From Tubulanus polymorphus (Eukaryota > Nemertea > Palaeonemertea > Tubulaniformes > Tubulanidae), in the NCBI RefSeq assembly GCF_964204645.1, contig NC_134035.1, forward strand, positions 9,796,501 through 9,860,500: a stretch of 64,000 nucleotides of DNA. Direction: 5' to 3'. The translations under genes were made by a program, and so were the position numbers. Below, one piece after another: positions 36,501-45,746 of this stretch. Each line of letters opens with the position of its first letter. The stretch's first letter is position 1. A model generated the notes under the pieces. It saw only the letters and a program-made list of their open reading frames with translations. It was not told the origin of the DNA and did not search any database.

Positions 36501-39500
36501 TACGGCTGTTGTAGTTGAACTGGTTCCGCTTCAACGAACTTGTCAGTGTTGACGAGTATGCGTACTACTTTCAAACCACGAATAACTGTTATATTCGTCA
36601 TTTGTAATAGGGGCCGGGCGCTTACCTGGATATCGGCGGAAAGTCAGGGAATGATCTTTTCTTTCAAAAAAGTCAGGGAATTTTGTAAAAAAAATTTTTT
36701 AATGAATATCAAGGTCCTTAATTTATTTGAAATTTTTGGTCTTTGATGGAGAAATCCGATGAATTGTTACGTATATAAATTTGCAATGCGTTTGTAATCC
36801 TGTTGATATAGATCCATTGTTTCCTTATAACGACATGCATGTAATAACATCTGATTTGAATGAAAACTGAATCTAAATTTTGCCTATTTTTTGCGTATAT
36901 TTCAGATCCGGTTGGTAACTGATAAGCTGTCTAATAAACCGCGGGGATACGCATTTATAGAGTATGAACATGAACGTGATATGCATTGTAAGTATGCTAA
37001 TCGAGGTTGACCTCTGACCTGACGTCACGAGTGTCCCTCCGGCGCCCCGCAGCAGGTGGCGCCGTTCTACGCGGCGTATCGATTACACCGTTCTATGAAC
37101 GCGAGGATCGGTCGTGGTCGAAAAAAAAAAAACATTTACGATAACCATCGTTGAAACCATGTTGATGTGATATCCCGATCTCAAGAGTCTGAAATGTTTC
37201 CTTGAGCTAGAAGTTTATTCGACGTTTCGACTATATCCTTCTAAGTCCTGCATTTTTAAGCTGGTACCTCGTCTTAAGTTTTAAAAAACCTCTGATAGGT
37301 GAACGATCAACCAACCTAGCAAACACCTTTATGAATTTGATTTCCCTCAAAATTTCACATTGAATTGCTAGATTATTCTCTATTTTGCTTGAGGTTTTTT
37401 AAGCATATAAAGACTAGAATTACGACATGCTACGAATGTTCTCAAAGCCACTAACGTAAGGCGATTACTCGAACCCCCCGCCCCCTCCGAAAAGGGGGTA
37501 ACCCCTCTTCCACTGCTTGCATGCTATGGCCCAATCCCGGACTGGTACAAGGTCCCGGTTTTCCTCAGAAACTCCAAACAGAAGATGCTGTTAAGGCTGT
37601 TTGAAGCTTCTTTGACTTCATCGAAATGCCCCTAACTCAACAGAGACCCAAAACTTTTTGCCAAAACTATAGATGGCCGACGCCCGACTCGTGTAAACAT
37701 TTCAGACTCGAGCGTAAGATTTTATATCGAACGTTTAAACGATATTCGTACTCAACCGCTACGAACACGTGTTACACGCGTAAACTGTTGATTTACGCTA
37801 AACGATTGTCGTCGTCGACGTCGTTTCGCGAACGAGGCGTGTTTCGAAACGTTTTGTGTCGAGCAACTCGCGCGGCAAGATGTATTAATAAGGTTGACGC
37901 GTTGGTGGAGTCAATAATTTCGGTGCGAACAGATGGTTTTAAACGACGCCATTTAAACTGCTACTAAATTAAATCGGTAATAATGGCGTCGGTAAGATTT
38001 ATAACGAATGACACAAAGAGAATTTTTTTTTTTTAAAAGGTGTATTTTGGATTGGTAAGATTTTTAAATCGTGTCCTACGTAAAGGTACATATATAGACG
38101 TATCGAAATGATTAGTGGGTAAGACCAGATTGTGTAGGTTAGGTTTTGTTAAAGCAGGTAAAATAAGCAAGGTTTTATAAGTTGGAGATAAGGTAATTTA
38201 GTTCTGAAGTGTAGGAATGGGTTCGATATTCGGTAAACTTATAAGGTTATGACAGGTAAACCACCTAATAAAGGTGAGGTGTATACATTAGTATGGGTTT
38301 ATTTGGGCGAAGGTGTGTTGAAGAGCTGGCTGTTGCAATTTTGTATTAGAAAGGTGAAGTATGGGTTGAAAGTTCAGGTAATTATATCTACCGCGTAAAT
38401 GGCTATGGGAGGTTGGGCTTGAAAGTTCATTGTTTTTAGTCTAAAGAGTTGTTTGGGGGTTGAAGTTCATCATCTCTAGACTAAAAGGGATATCTTGAAG
38501 CTGTTCAGGTATAGTGTCATAATATTCTAAAGGGTGGTTTGGAGGTTTATTCTGAAGTTCAGGTATTGTATCATCTCTAAAAGAGGTGTCTTGAAACTGT
38601 TCAGGTATTGTGTTGTGTACTCAAAAGGGGTAGTTTGGGGGTTGATCCTGAAGTTCAGGTATTGTATCATCTCTAAATGGGCTGTCTTGAAACTGTTCAG
38701 GTATTGTGTTATACTCTAAAGGGTGGTAAGGGGTTGATGTTCATGATCTCTAGACTAATTGGGGTGTCTCGAAACTGTTCAGGTATTGTGTATACTCTAA
38801 AAGTTGGTTTGGGGGTTGATTGTGAAGTTCAGGTATTGTGTACCATGTTGTTAAGGTTAGGGCGGGGGGAGGGGGTGGCGTTTGATGTAATGACGAGGTT
38901 GTAAGTGCCTCGAACTAACGAAGGGTGTAAACCCTCGGTTCAGGTAAAACAGTTTCCGGGTGACAAGATTCGTCATAAAATTGGACTGTTGTTTAGGAGT
39001 TGTGAGTGTAGGTATGTTAGGTGGGTATAAATACCAGATCAGGTGTAGTATGGTCATCGCTATTTTTCCCTGAATAAAAAAATTAACAGAGAAATTTAGG
39101 CTTCCTTAAGATGAACACACTGTTCGTAGAAAAATGTTTTGAAAAAAACTAATTATCAAATATGGCTGACTTGCAGTTGTCAATTACGCCATAGAACTCA
39201 AAAATCCTAGTCCCTGAGAAATTGTTTGAAAATAGCTTGAAAATTACCGATAAACGTTTTAGTTTTAAGTTCGATTGAAGTAAAATTTTCATCTGTTTCG
39301 TCCGTCATAAAAAAAAACAATTTCTGATTTTCGGTCATCAAAATTCTTAGAAACAAAATCCTATTAGATATTAGCAGAAAACCCTGTGTATATATATATA
39401 CAGTATACATTAGAACTATAAATGCTTACTTTGACTTGCCTGCCATTGAATCATTGAGTCGTAATGCGCATTTAACAATAAGCATAACGACTGTTAATGG

Positions 39501-42348
39501 TTTACTATGGCACCCTTAATCAGGTAGGTCAGGTAAGTTAGGGGTCGTGTGGATGCGTTAGTGAGGCTGCGCGGTGTGATTAAACTGGTCCGATCGTCAT
39601 TTATAAAAAACAAAACTACGTAAGTTACTACTGCGTAAGTTTCATTCGATTTTGATTCGTTTTTGTTGTTTATTTTTCTATTTCGATGATTATTATTGAC
39701 TTTTTGTCGTATTTGTTTGATATATATATATATATATATATATCACCACCGCCATCATCTCTATTCCATTGTATTAAAACGTTACGCAATCGTCCGCGGA
39801 TAATAGCGTCGCCACCGATGCAAATCGATGATATAAGGATAGGTAAAATATATTGTGAGTGTGAAGGTATATTCGTAGGTTTCGAAGGTTTGTAATGCTT
39901 GGAGTTAATCGAATAGGGTTTCCGGGTGACAGGTAACACCCCCGACGGGTAAAGTTTGTATACCGCGCAGCAGATGGCGTTTCGGGTTTTCGTCCTTTAG
40001 GGTTTTTAGATCTTCAGTTTGTTGTCTCGTGATCGACGAATCACTCGAGAGAGAGTTTTGGTAAAATTTGGTTAGCAGGTTGAGGAATTGTCATCGATTT
40101 CAGATGATTGGTTAGTTGCACGTGTAAGGTTCCTCGTCCTTCCATCCATCTGCTGTTGCGTTTTCAATAGGCATGGTGTTCGATGTGTTTGATTTTTTTT
40201 CGACGAATGTCTTATTCATCGTCGTTCACGTTTTCGCATTCGATGTTCGTTTCAGCCGCTTATAAACACGCGGACGGTAAAAAAATTGATGGCAGACGTG
40301 TTTTGGTCGACGTAATGCGTTCGCGTACAGTGAAAGGATGGCGTCCGAGACGATTAGGTAAGTAATGGACAGTTCTTGTGTCGTCATGGCCAACTTCGGT
40401 TTTCGTAGCTAGTCGACTAGTGGTCAGAACTAATAACCGAACGCACTATAGTTTGGTCGTAACGTATTTCAGCGCCTGCCATCTTGGAAATGGGTCGGAA
40501 CTACGGTGACCGCGCTCAATCCCGTTGTCGACTATTTCCAGACCATAGTTCCGACTAACTGACATTCGGTTTTGTTTAGTTTGACTATAGTGGACTAACT
40601 CAGATAACCGAAGTTCACCATTGGTGGCCACAGACTTGGAAAACCGGTTAAATTCAGGGAATCGGAAAAATCAGCGAAAACTCTGGGAGTTTGGATATGT
40701 TATTGGCCGCCCATTTCTTGATAAACACGTGACTTGTACAAAGTGAATAAGTTGTAACATTTTAAACCACCAAATCTCTCCATTCACCCGCAGATTCAAT
40801 CAGGGAATTTGTAAATGTGGAACATCAGAGAACAGGCTAAACCACACAGCATCTCTGCAAAATCAGGGAAATCGAGAAATTTTGCCAGAAAGGGATCTGG
40901 ATATACTATTGACCACTCATTTCTTTATCAATAAGTGATAAAGAATGAATTAATAGTGAAAATTTAAACCAGGAAATCTCTCCATTCTCAGCGGATTTGT
41001 AAATGGAGGAATGTGGCCACCCTGTGTCAAAGATTAAGCCATAGCATCTCTGACTGGAGTTTTGTCACTGATCATTGTAATCAATGAGTGTGTATTAATC
41101 CATATTTGTCACTTTCAGGTGGAGGTCTTGGTTCAACGAGAAAGGGCGGGCCCGATGTGAATAGTCGATTTTCAGGACGCGATGATATGAGCGGGGGTGG
41201 TGGACGTGGTAGGAGTCCATCGCCGTACAGCGGCGGAGGAGGGGTGGGAGGTGGTGGTCCCGGCGAGCGCGAAAGAGGAGGAGGTATGGGCGGAGGCGGC
41301 GGTGGTGGCGAGCGAGGAATGAGGCGTAAACGTAGTCGTAGCCGAGAACGTCGAAGAAGTCGTAGCAGAGACCGTGAAAGACGTAGAAGTCGAGAACGCG
41401 AAGGTATTTTAGAAATCGTGATTAAAAGTCTTTAAAATTTTCTGAAGTAAAGTTAATGTCCGTTGTAACGCCATCCTTTTTAACACCACTGCTCTCTTGA
41501 GAAATTAACAAAATTCAAATTCAATGGAACAACAGTAGATAGTAGACTTCTAAATAAGTATGGGTAGAACCAGGATTTTCTTTACCCAATTGGGCAGTTA
41601 CCCAATTAGAAAGCAAGTTAAATAATGTTAAGGATAAAAATTTGCTTACGAAACCACTGAAATTAGTAGTTTACTGAGATAGTATCGATTTAAGAGGAGT
41701 CTACTTTTATCGGAATATAAAAGTGATGCAGATGCTTCTTAGAAATTTGAAATTTTCTCCTTTGGGATCATTCATTTATTACGTACGCATAAAATTTGGA
41801 TTTTTCAACCCCCCTCCCCCTCTGTACGCAAAATCGGCCATTTTTTCATATACATTAAGCATTACAGTACGCAATTGCACTGACCCCTCCCCCCTCCCTT
41901 GATGCGTACGTAATAAATGAATGACCCCTTTAAAACTCCTCAAATCCTGGAATGGACTGATCGGTAGAGACCCTGTTATAGTTGACTGATCGAGTCTTCA
42001 TTGTATTTTCTAACAGATCGCCGCCGAAGGAGAAGCAGATCACGAGATCGCGACCGCTCGAGGCGAAGTCGAAGCCGCGATCGTAAACGCAGCAGACGCA
42101 GTCGATCACCGCGCGAGCGACGATCGCGATCGGAGGAACAGGACGATCAATACGGCGGCGGCGCGGACGGACAACGAAACGGTAGCGGCAAACGCGATAA
42201 CTACGACGACGGTAATCAATACGGCGGCGCCGGGGACGACGACTTCGACGTGCCATACATCAAAGAGGAGCGCGTCGACGACGGATACGTGGAGAACGAC
42301 CAGAAACCGTTCGTCGGGGGAATACCGGACGAGCCGGTGTCCGATTAG
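20842..42348 (+). CDS. SNRNP70: U1 small nuclear ribonucleoprotein 70 kDa, nine coding exons
   Basis: Binds stem-loop I of U1 snRNA in the U1 snRNP, which selects 5' splice sites. Coding exons: 20842-20979, 26353-26415, 27598-27652, 30717-30781, 31938-32000, 36906-36987, 40256-40357, 41119-41403, 42017-42348. All have GT-AG borders and phases agree, giving 394 aa. N-terminus [20 protein letters not shown] is the conserved segment that reaches toward U1-C and Sm proteins. Acidic/basic helix 47-85. RRM about 100-180, with RNP2 LFIARI at 102-107 and RNP1 RGYAFIEY at 141-148, followed by the conserved [13 protein letters not shown]. Then Gly-rich and two RS/RE-rich stretches and an acidic tail ending PVSD. 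Shorter than human (437 aa) mainly in the RS tail. Splice context AG/GTAAGT is strong for most introns. Kozak AAAATGA. Confidence 0.97.
23030..23290. repeat. Family B remnant
   Basis: TTGAAATTTCTCTGATTCAC, GGGGAATTTTGTGTAATCAC and AAAGTCGCCACCCTG match the distal half of family B elements. A second scrap, GGTGGCCACTGACCTGG, is at 23951-24000. Confidence 0.6.
23422..23708. repeat. MITE family C, copy 3
   Basis: Clear terminal inverted repeat AGCCGCGATCACATG / CGTGTGATTGCGGCT. Interior ATTAGCACGGGACAATTGAT and GCCTGATCCGTGCCAG shared with the other two copies. Confidence 0.8.
24439..24737 (-). CDS. Kv1: Kv1 distal alternative N-terminal exon
   Basis: ATG at 24737 opens 99 codons plus two bases, ending CAGCGCAG before GTAAGA (24438-24437). 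An in-frame TGA lies further upstream, and the apparent Met at 24803 is TTG, so 24737 is the first real ATG. The exon ends in phase 2 and the Kv1 core acceptor at 19222 starts in phase 2. Joining them gives a 592-aa channel with Arg-Ser-Phe-Pro-Lys-Leu-Ser at the junction. Shaker genes commonly have alternative N-termini spliced at this point. The peptide starts [12 protein letters not shown] (hydrophobic and basic) and continues as a long Ser/Thr/Asp-rich tether, the shape of an N-type inactivation ball and chain (inference). The exon lies inside SNRNP70 intron 1 on the opposite strand. Confidence 0.75.
24738..25400 (-). promoter_or_regulatory. 5' flank of distal Kv1 exon
   Basis: CpG-rich sequence upstream (minus strand) of the distal Kv1 ATG, including GCCGGCCGGTGAACG and GCGCGCGGAACGG. 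Likely 5' UTR and promoter of the long Kv1 transcript. Position-based inference. Confidence 0.35.
26949..27487. repeat. MITE family A, full copy
   Basis: GGGGTCCCTACGATTCC at the left and GTATAGGGACCCC at the right form the terminal inverted repeat. The inside has TTGGGACCAGGATATTTTCT, TTTACCCAATTAGGCAG and ACCGAGATAAACAGTACCG. About 540 bp, in SNRNP70 intron 2, ending about 110 bp before exon 3. Confidence 0.8.
27846..27872. repeat. (GAT)n microsatellite
   Basis: Nine GAT triplets in SNRNP70 intron 3. Confidence 0.9.
28013..28325. repeat. Family B element (GGTGGCC...GGAATTT)
   Basis: Starts ACAAGGTGGCCGCCGTCGACC. The phrase AAACTCAGG/AATTTGACAAATTTT repeats three times inside. It ends near GGGAATTTTGTGTTATAAC. 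Confidence 0.7.
28600..29170. repeat. Tandem repeat, period about 130 bp, five units
   Basis: AGCTGCCTGGTTGCCATATT recurs at about 28615, 28736, 28886, 29010 and (diverged: AGCCGCCTGGTGGCCGTATT) 29140. Each is preceded by CAGAAAAAAGTCC-like text and followed by an ATCATTCCAAA motif. SNRNP70 intron 3. Confidence 0.85.
29733..29853. repeat. MITE family D, copy 2
   Basis: GGGGCCAGTTCCATAGTCGA at the left, inverse CTCTACGGAACCGGCCCC at the right, AAGTGGTCTTAAG inside. A (TA)n tract precedes it at 29441-29462. Confidence 0.8.
30814..31084. repeat. Family B element
   Basis: ACAGGGTGGCCACTGACCTG at the left, GAAATTTCTCCGATTGGGG and AAATTGGTGGAGGGGGCTG at the right. Begins only 33 bp after SNRNP70 exon 4. 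Confidence 0.8.
31085..31445. repeat. Element G, plus orientation
   Basis: About 350 bp whose reverse complement occurs in CPSF6 intron 3 (61228-61612). Shared text includes TGATGAACGCC-like, TAATCGTTATAAAAGCCTGG, GCATGCTCGAGTCTCGA, GTAGTAAACCCCAGGCAGAG and ACTATTCGAATTAG. A partial third copy is at 32640-32715. Confidence 0.85.
31602..31831. repeat. Family B element with clear ends
   Basis: CAGGGTGGCGCCACTGACC at the left and AGTGGCGGCACCCTG at the right form a terminal inverted repeat. Interior TGGAAAACTCAGGGAATTC and GGAATTTTGTGTAAT. About 230 bp. Confidence 0.85.
32158..32517. repeat. MITE family A copy
   Basis: CAGGGTCGGTACAATTCC start, TTGGGACCAGGATATTTTCT interior, TGATCTGTAGGGACGG end. 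Preceded by (TA)n at 32131-32155. Confidence 0.7.
33427..34320. repeat. 39-bp minisatellite (about 22 copies)
   Basis: Unit GATAAAGCCC-TGATACAGTA-GATACTCTGT-ATGCAGTTT, with two alternating endings (GCAGTTT and GTGGGGT/GTGTGGT). Period divisible by 3, so minus-strand frames of 155 and 311 codons stay open. These are artefacts. It lies in SNRNP70 intron 5. Confidence 0.95.
35251..35352. repeat. Small fold-back element (CCAGTTGCT type)
   Basis: GGGCCAGTTGCTGAAAATTT at the left and inverse ACTTTTCAGCAACTACAGCCCC at the right. A relative with the same ends is at 62322-62472. Confidence 0.65.
35440..35556. repeat. Tandem duplication of about 54 bp
   Basis: CCGGTGATGAAACCCGCCTC...GATCGACACCGGTCGTCG occurs twice in a row in a CpG-rich part of SNRNP70 intron 5. 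Open frames across it are not recognisable as protein. Confidence 0.7.
35945..36072. repeat. Fold-back element, CAGTTATGAGTT type
   Basis: AGGTCCGCAGTTATGAGTTG at the left and inverse AACTCGTAATTGTGGAATTC at the right, GAGTTAACTC in both halves. A relative is at 55716-55818. Confidence 0.65.
36083..36235. repeat. MITE family H, truncated copy, next to a C-run
   Basis: AAAAGGGACTGCTTTTATGC, TTCTAAGGGGTGGTTGG and TGTGGAGAACAGTG match 11520-11824. It is followed at 36242-36259 by an 18-bp C-run. Confidence 0.7.
36988..40255 (+). other. SNRNP70 intron 6, dense in CAGGTA pseudo-5' splice sites
   Basis: On the sense strand the hexamer CAGGTA occurs at 38155, 38253, 38375, 38506, 38560, 38602, 38656, 38698, 38780, 38830, 38941, 39521, 39530 and 39930. 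The site at 39530-39538 is the full consensus CAGGTAAGT. GTAAGT also occurs at about 39620 and 39634. Part of the array is a tandem repeat (38340-38860). The 5' part of the intron holds a short GC-rich island (37010-37100). The stretch 37500-38000 has no recognisable gene. Confidence 0.7.
38340..38860. repeat. Degenerate tandem repeat, GT-rich
   Basis: Units of about 100-130 bp share GAAGTTCAGGTATTGTATCA, TCTTGAAACTGTTCAGGTAT and TACTCTAAAGGGTGGTTTGG. Each unit carries two CAGGTAT motifs. Confidence 0.8.
40622..41023. repeat. Family B element, composite
   Basis: TGGTGGCCACAGACTTGG at the left, GTGGCCACCCTGTGTC at the right, and two internal copies of the AAACCA-GAAATCTCTCCATTC segment. Fills most of SNRNP70 intron 7. 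Confidence 0.75.
41530..41976. repeat. MITE family A, split by a second MITE
   Basis: AGAACCAGGATTTTCTTTAC and TTTACTGAGATAGTATCG match family A. The right end is ACTGATCGGTAGAGACC. The element at 41764-41928 interrupts it. Confidence 0.7.
41764..41928. mobile_element. 165-bp MITE nested in family A
   Basis: GGGATCATTCATTTATTACG and its inverse CGTAATAAATGAATGACCCC form about 25-bp terminal inverted repeats (to GTACGC). The intact family A sequence (TTTTCTCCTT-AAAACTCC at 27303) shows the empty site; here TTT flanks both ends, a 3-bp target duplication. A fragment of another copy starts at 47940. Confidence 0.85.
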
Positions 42349-42985
42349 AACGTTCGCGTCGACGCGGGTTGTTTTTTCCCCAAGTGGCGGAAATGTCCGC
42401 CGCAATCGAAGTACCTTTTTAACATATTCACGGTTTGCATTTACTCATACATACGCTAGCGTTTAAAACATCGTGGTAGGTATTATACAAACTTTGGAAA
42501 AATGTGCGCGAAAGCTACATACATTAACTCTCCTGTTAAACATCTGTTGAATTTCCTACGTGTGATTTCGATTAACTTTAGATGTATGCGTAATGATAAC
42601 AATGCCAAATTTTTACGAAATTATTTTAAAACTAATGATGACGAATGCTTAAGATTTGAAGTGTTTTAATGGAAGATTGCGTTTTGCTGTAAATAGTGTT
42701 CGAATCGAAGGAGTTTCTCTCGTAGATGAAATATAAGCAATCGGTCTCAATGTGCTGATATCTATTCAATCATTACATCTCAAATAGTTACTTTTAAATC
42801 CAATATATATACATCGACATGCTTTGTGTGTGTAGCCACATTCTAAGTAAAGAACACAAATCGTACATTATGCTGGAGAAATCTACAAGCCTTTCTTGGT
42901 TGACGGTTGAAGGTTCTATTGATTCATTTTGAGATGATGCACTGTTGTATTTATTAAATCTCGAGTAAATAGAATTTTTGTATAT
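42349..42985 (+). other. SNRNP70 3' UTR
   Basis: AT-rich, repeat-free sequence after the stop. No AATAAA is seen. ATTAAA near 42953 is the best poly(A) signal candidate, with TGTATATATTGTACTTG downstream. Confidence 0.5.
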
Positions 42986-43160
42986 ATTGTACTTGATGAA
43001 TATTAGTTTTGCGTTACTTGTTTCTGAGGATTAAAAGCAGTTTCAGCGGAGGAGGTTCAGTGAGAGGAAATGACTGGAATCACAGCCAGTTTTCGATAAT
43101 GCAAGAATTGAGGATGAAACATTATGAGGATGAAAAGAGCAGTTCACTGGGTTCAAAACT

Positions 43161-44097
43161 TTTGACTAAGAAGGATGCCCTCATAACCAACAAACTTTCA
43201 AAACTTCCATAATTTCATTCATCTGAAGATTCATTATTTAAAGAATTGATCCTCTGAAAAATAGATATGTTTCATCAGTTTTAATTATTACTCTACTGCC
43301 AGGGTCGGTTCCTCCACTGCCATTATAGCGTTCACCTGAACCGGGTGGCAGCACTGTACAGTCCCCTAGCGGAATTTCTGTGAACTAATATGTAAAACTG
43401 CCCATGCTTGACTTTTGACTAAGAAGGATGCCCTTATAACCAACAAACTTTCAAAACTTCCATAATTTCATTCATCTGGATGATTCATTATTTAAAGAAT
43501 TGATCCTCTGAAAAATAGATATGTTTCATCAGTTTTAATTATTACTCTACTGCCAGGGTCGGTTCCTCCACTGCCATTATAGCGTTCACCTGAACCGGGT
43601 GGCAGCACTGTACAGTCCCCTAGCGGAATTTCTGTGAACTAATATGTAAAACTGCCCATGCTTGACTTTTGACTAAGAAGGATGCCCTTATAACCAACAA
43701 ACTTTCAAAACTTCCATAATTTCATTCATCTGGATGATTTATTATTTAAAGAATTGATCCTCTGAAAAATAGATATGTTTCATTAGTTTTAATTATTACT
43801 CTACTGCCAGGGTCGGTTCCTCCACTGCCATTATAGCGTTCACCTGAACCGGGTGGCAGCACTGTACAGTCCCCTAGCGGAATTTCTGTGAACTAATATG
43901 TAAAACTGCCCATGTTTGACTTTTGACTAAGAAGAATGCCCTTATAACCAACAAACTTTCAAAACTTCCATAATTTCATTCATCTGGATGATTCATTATT
44001 TAAAGAATTGATCCTCTGAAAAATAGATATGTTTCATCAGTTTTAATTATTACTCTACTGCCAGGGTCGGTTCCTCCACTGCCATGATAGCGTTCAC
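43161..44097. repeat. Tandem array of ~254-bp units, four copies
   Basis: Units start TTTGACTAAGAAGGATGCCC at 43161, 43413, 43668 and 43922 and are over 95% identical by eye. Each has ACTGCCAGGGTCGGTTCC, GAACCGGGTGGCAGCACTG and TAGCGGAATTTCTGTGAAC. The fourth stops at 44097, where a LINE begins. The array resumes at 46897-47110 in a more diverged copy. Confidence 0.9.
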
Positions 44098-44250
44098 CGA
44101 ATACGAATACGAATACGAATATTTATTACACTCCAACCATTCCCATGGTATATGGAGGAAAAAACAGTATTTACAATTATTTACAAAAACAGTGGATAAA
44201 AGCACTTTGAAACATAACAAACGTTATTTACAACATACTATTTACACACA

Positions 44251-44484
44251 CTACCGGAGGGATCTATATACATCCAGACCTAATTTGATAAATTTAGCAA
44301 GTTTAAAAGTTGGAATTTTTAAAACATCAAGATTCCGAAAGGTATTTGAATTTAGGTAGCTTTCACGGAATACGGTAAGTAATTTACAGTCAAAAATGAA
44401 ATGTAGTTCGTCGCCTAAAACGTTACAGGTGGGGCATAATCTATCGGTTCTCGGTAGATGGAGATTTGACAATTCCCTTATGAA
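44251..44484 (-). pseudogene. LINE ORF2 C-terminal fragment
   Basis: RELSNLHLPRTDRLCPTCN followed by an HFIFDC element gives a CxxC...H...C arrangement typical of the C-terminal zinc-knuckle-like region of LINE ORF2. The frame ends at 44251. It would continue the RT frame that breaks at 45747. Confidence 0.8.
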
Positions 44485-45746
44485 AATGGTACACGTGTAT
44501 TTAGCTAAATACACGTGTAATATGAAATTACACGTGTACTTTTGACGTGTATTTTGAAATACACGTGTAACTTAGGACGTGTATTTTAAAAACACGTGTA
44601 AATTCATATGTGGCTTCTGAAATACACGTGCAATCTGGATGCATGTACTAGGCTAAAAAATTATACATGTACCTTGTTTCTCATAATTGGTCACTTTTGT
44701 AAACTGCAATAAAATTTGTAATTACATCATTTAGCTTCACATGATTTTATTAAAAGTAAGATTGTGCATGTAATGTTCGAGGAATTGAAGGAATCTCCTG
44801 TCTTTTTAATTGTTTGATCCTCATTTAGTAGTTTTTTCCAGGATGCCGTGTCAAAAAAGTCATGTTGTTTGTCCTGTATTGACTAGATTGGATCCTGTAT
44901 GAATGAAGCACATGTCTTTGTTGCCCCTTGAATAAATCCAAAAACTGTTTCACAAAAATCATGATCTGAACAAAAAATTTTGGATATTTTTCATTTATTA
45001 TCAAGAAAACTAGAGGCTTAGGGGACTGCCCAAGCCCCGAATTACAATGTTATTTATGAAAAATGTTGAATATATTGCTGTCACCAGCTCGAAGTGTTCT
45101 GCTTTCCTTGTAGGCCCATTCATTAATTTTGCTAGCTAGCTCTTCTTAGCCGAGGAGTCTTTTCAGTTGTTCATTAACGGGCATGTACACAAAAAAATGT
45201 CCTTTTTCCTCTAATGTTGCCTTATCATACTGTATAACACATAATGAACATTTGTATCATACCTGCAGTTTTTTTTATAATGTCTTATATACAGGGCAGT
45301 AATATTTGTTCACCTCCGGACATAGAGAAAATCTTTTGAAAATAGGCTAATTAGAACTGCGTAGAACCGCTTTTCAGTAACAGTAAATTCAACTGATCCA
45401 ACAATCCAGTCAAAACAGTTGATGTGGATCCAGCTTTGAGGGAGAACGCCATAATAGTAGTAACAGCCCCACGATGGTTCACCTCAGCATTTGTGTGGAG
45501 AGGATCATCTATTTCCATCAATGAGCTGTGGCTGCAAAACAGATTAAACATTTTTGTGATTGGTCAAGTTCATATCGGATGAGTAGATTGGCAATTAAGA
45601 TTGCATTTTTAGTCATAAGGCACTGTATTACTAACTTACGTTGTCATAACCATTGTCTGCATTATTGGTGGATTGTGGCCATTTTCAATTCTTAAATCTT
45701 CCAGTTTCTCAAAATCCACTTCTTGAAAAATCGAAATGTCCATCAT
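44485..45746. mobile_element. ~1.26-kb insert inside the LINE
   Basis: Sequence unrelated to ORF2 separates the two LINE parts. Its left 150 bp hold six CACGTG cores (44492, 44512, 44531, 44562, 44593, 44625) in ACACGTGTA-type palindromes. Its right part holds a two-exon frame on the minus strand. No terminal inverted repeat was found. AATTG occurs at both junctions, a possible short target duplication. Confidence 0.6.
45351..45746 (-). CDS. Two-exon ORF in the LINE insert, unknown
   Basis: Exon a 45640-45746 starts with two ATG codons and ends ACAAC before GTAAGT. Exon b 45351-45531 follows a good 3' splice site (CTGTTTTGCAG). The phase agrees (2 then 1), giving 95 aa with stop TAA at 45351. 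Composition is acidic at the N-terminus (SIFQEVDFEKLEDLRIENGH) and Ser/Thr/Leu-rich after. No family recognised. It may be part of a transposon gene or a captured host segment. The two matching splice sites with an open frame are the evidence; expression is not shown. Confidence 0.35.

Noticed and set aside
37626-37967. 113-codon plus-strand ORF in SNRNP70 intron 6
   Set aside because: No flanking splice sites that fit the SNRNP70 phases and no recognisable domain.
42999-43212. 67-codon plus-strand ORF after SNRNP70
   Set aside because: Overlaps the start of the 254-bp tandem array and has no conserved features.
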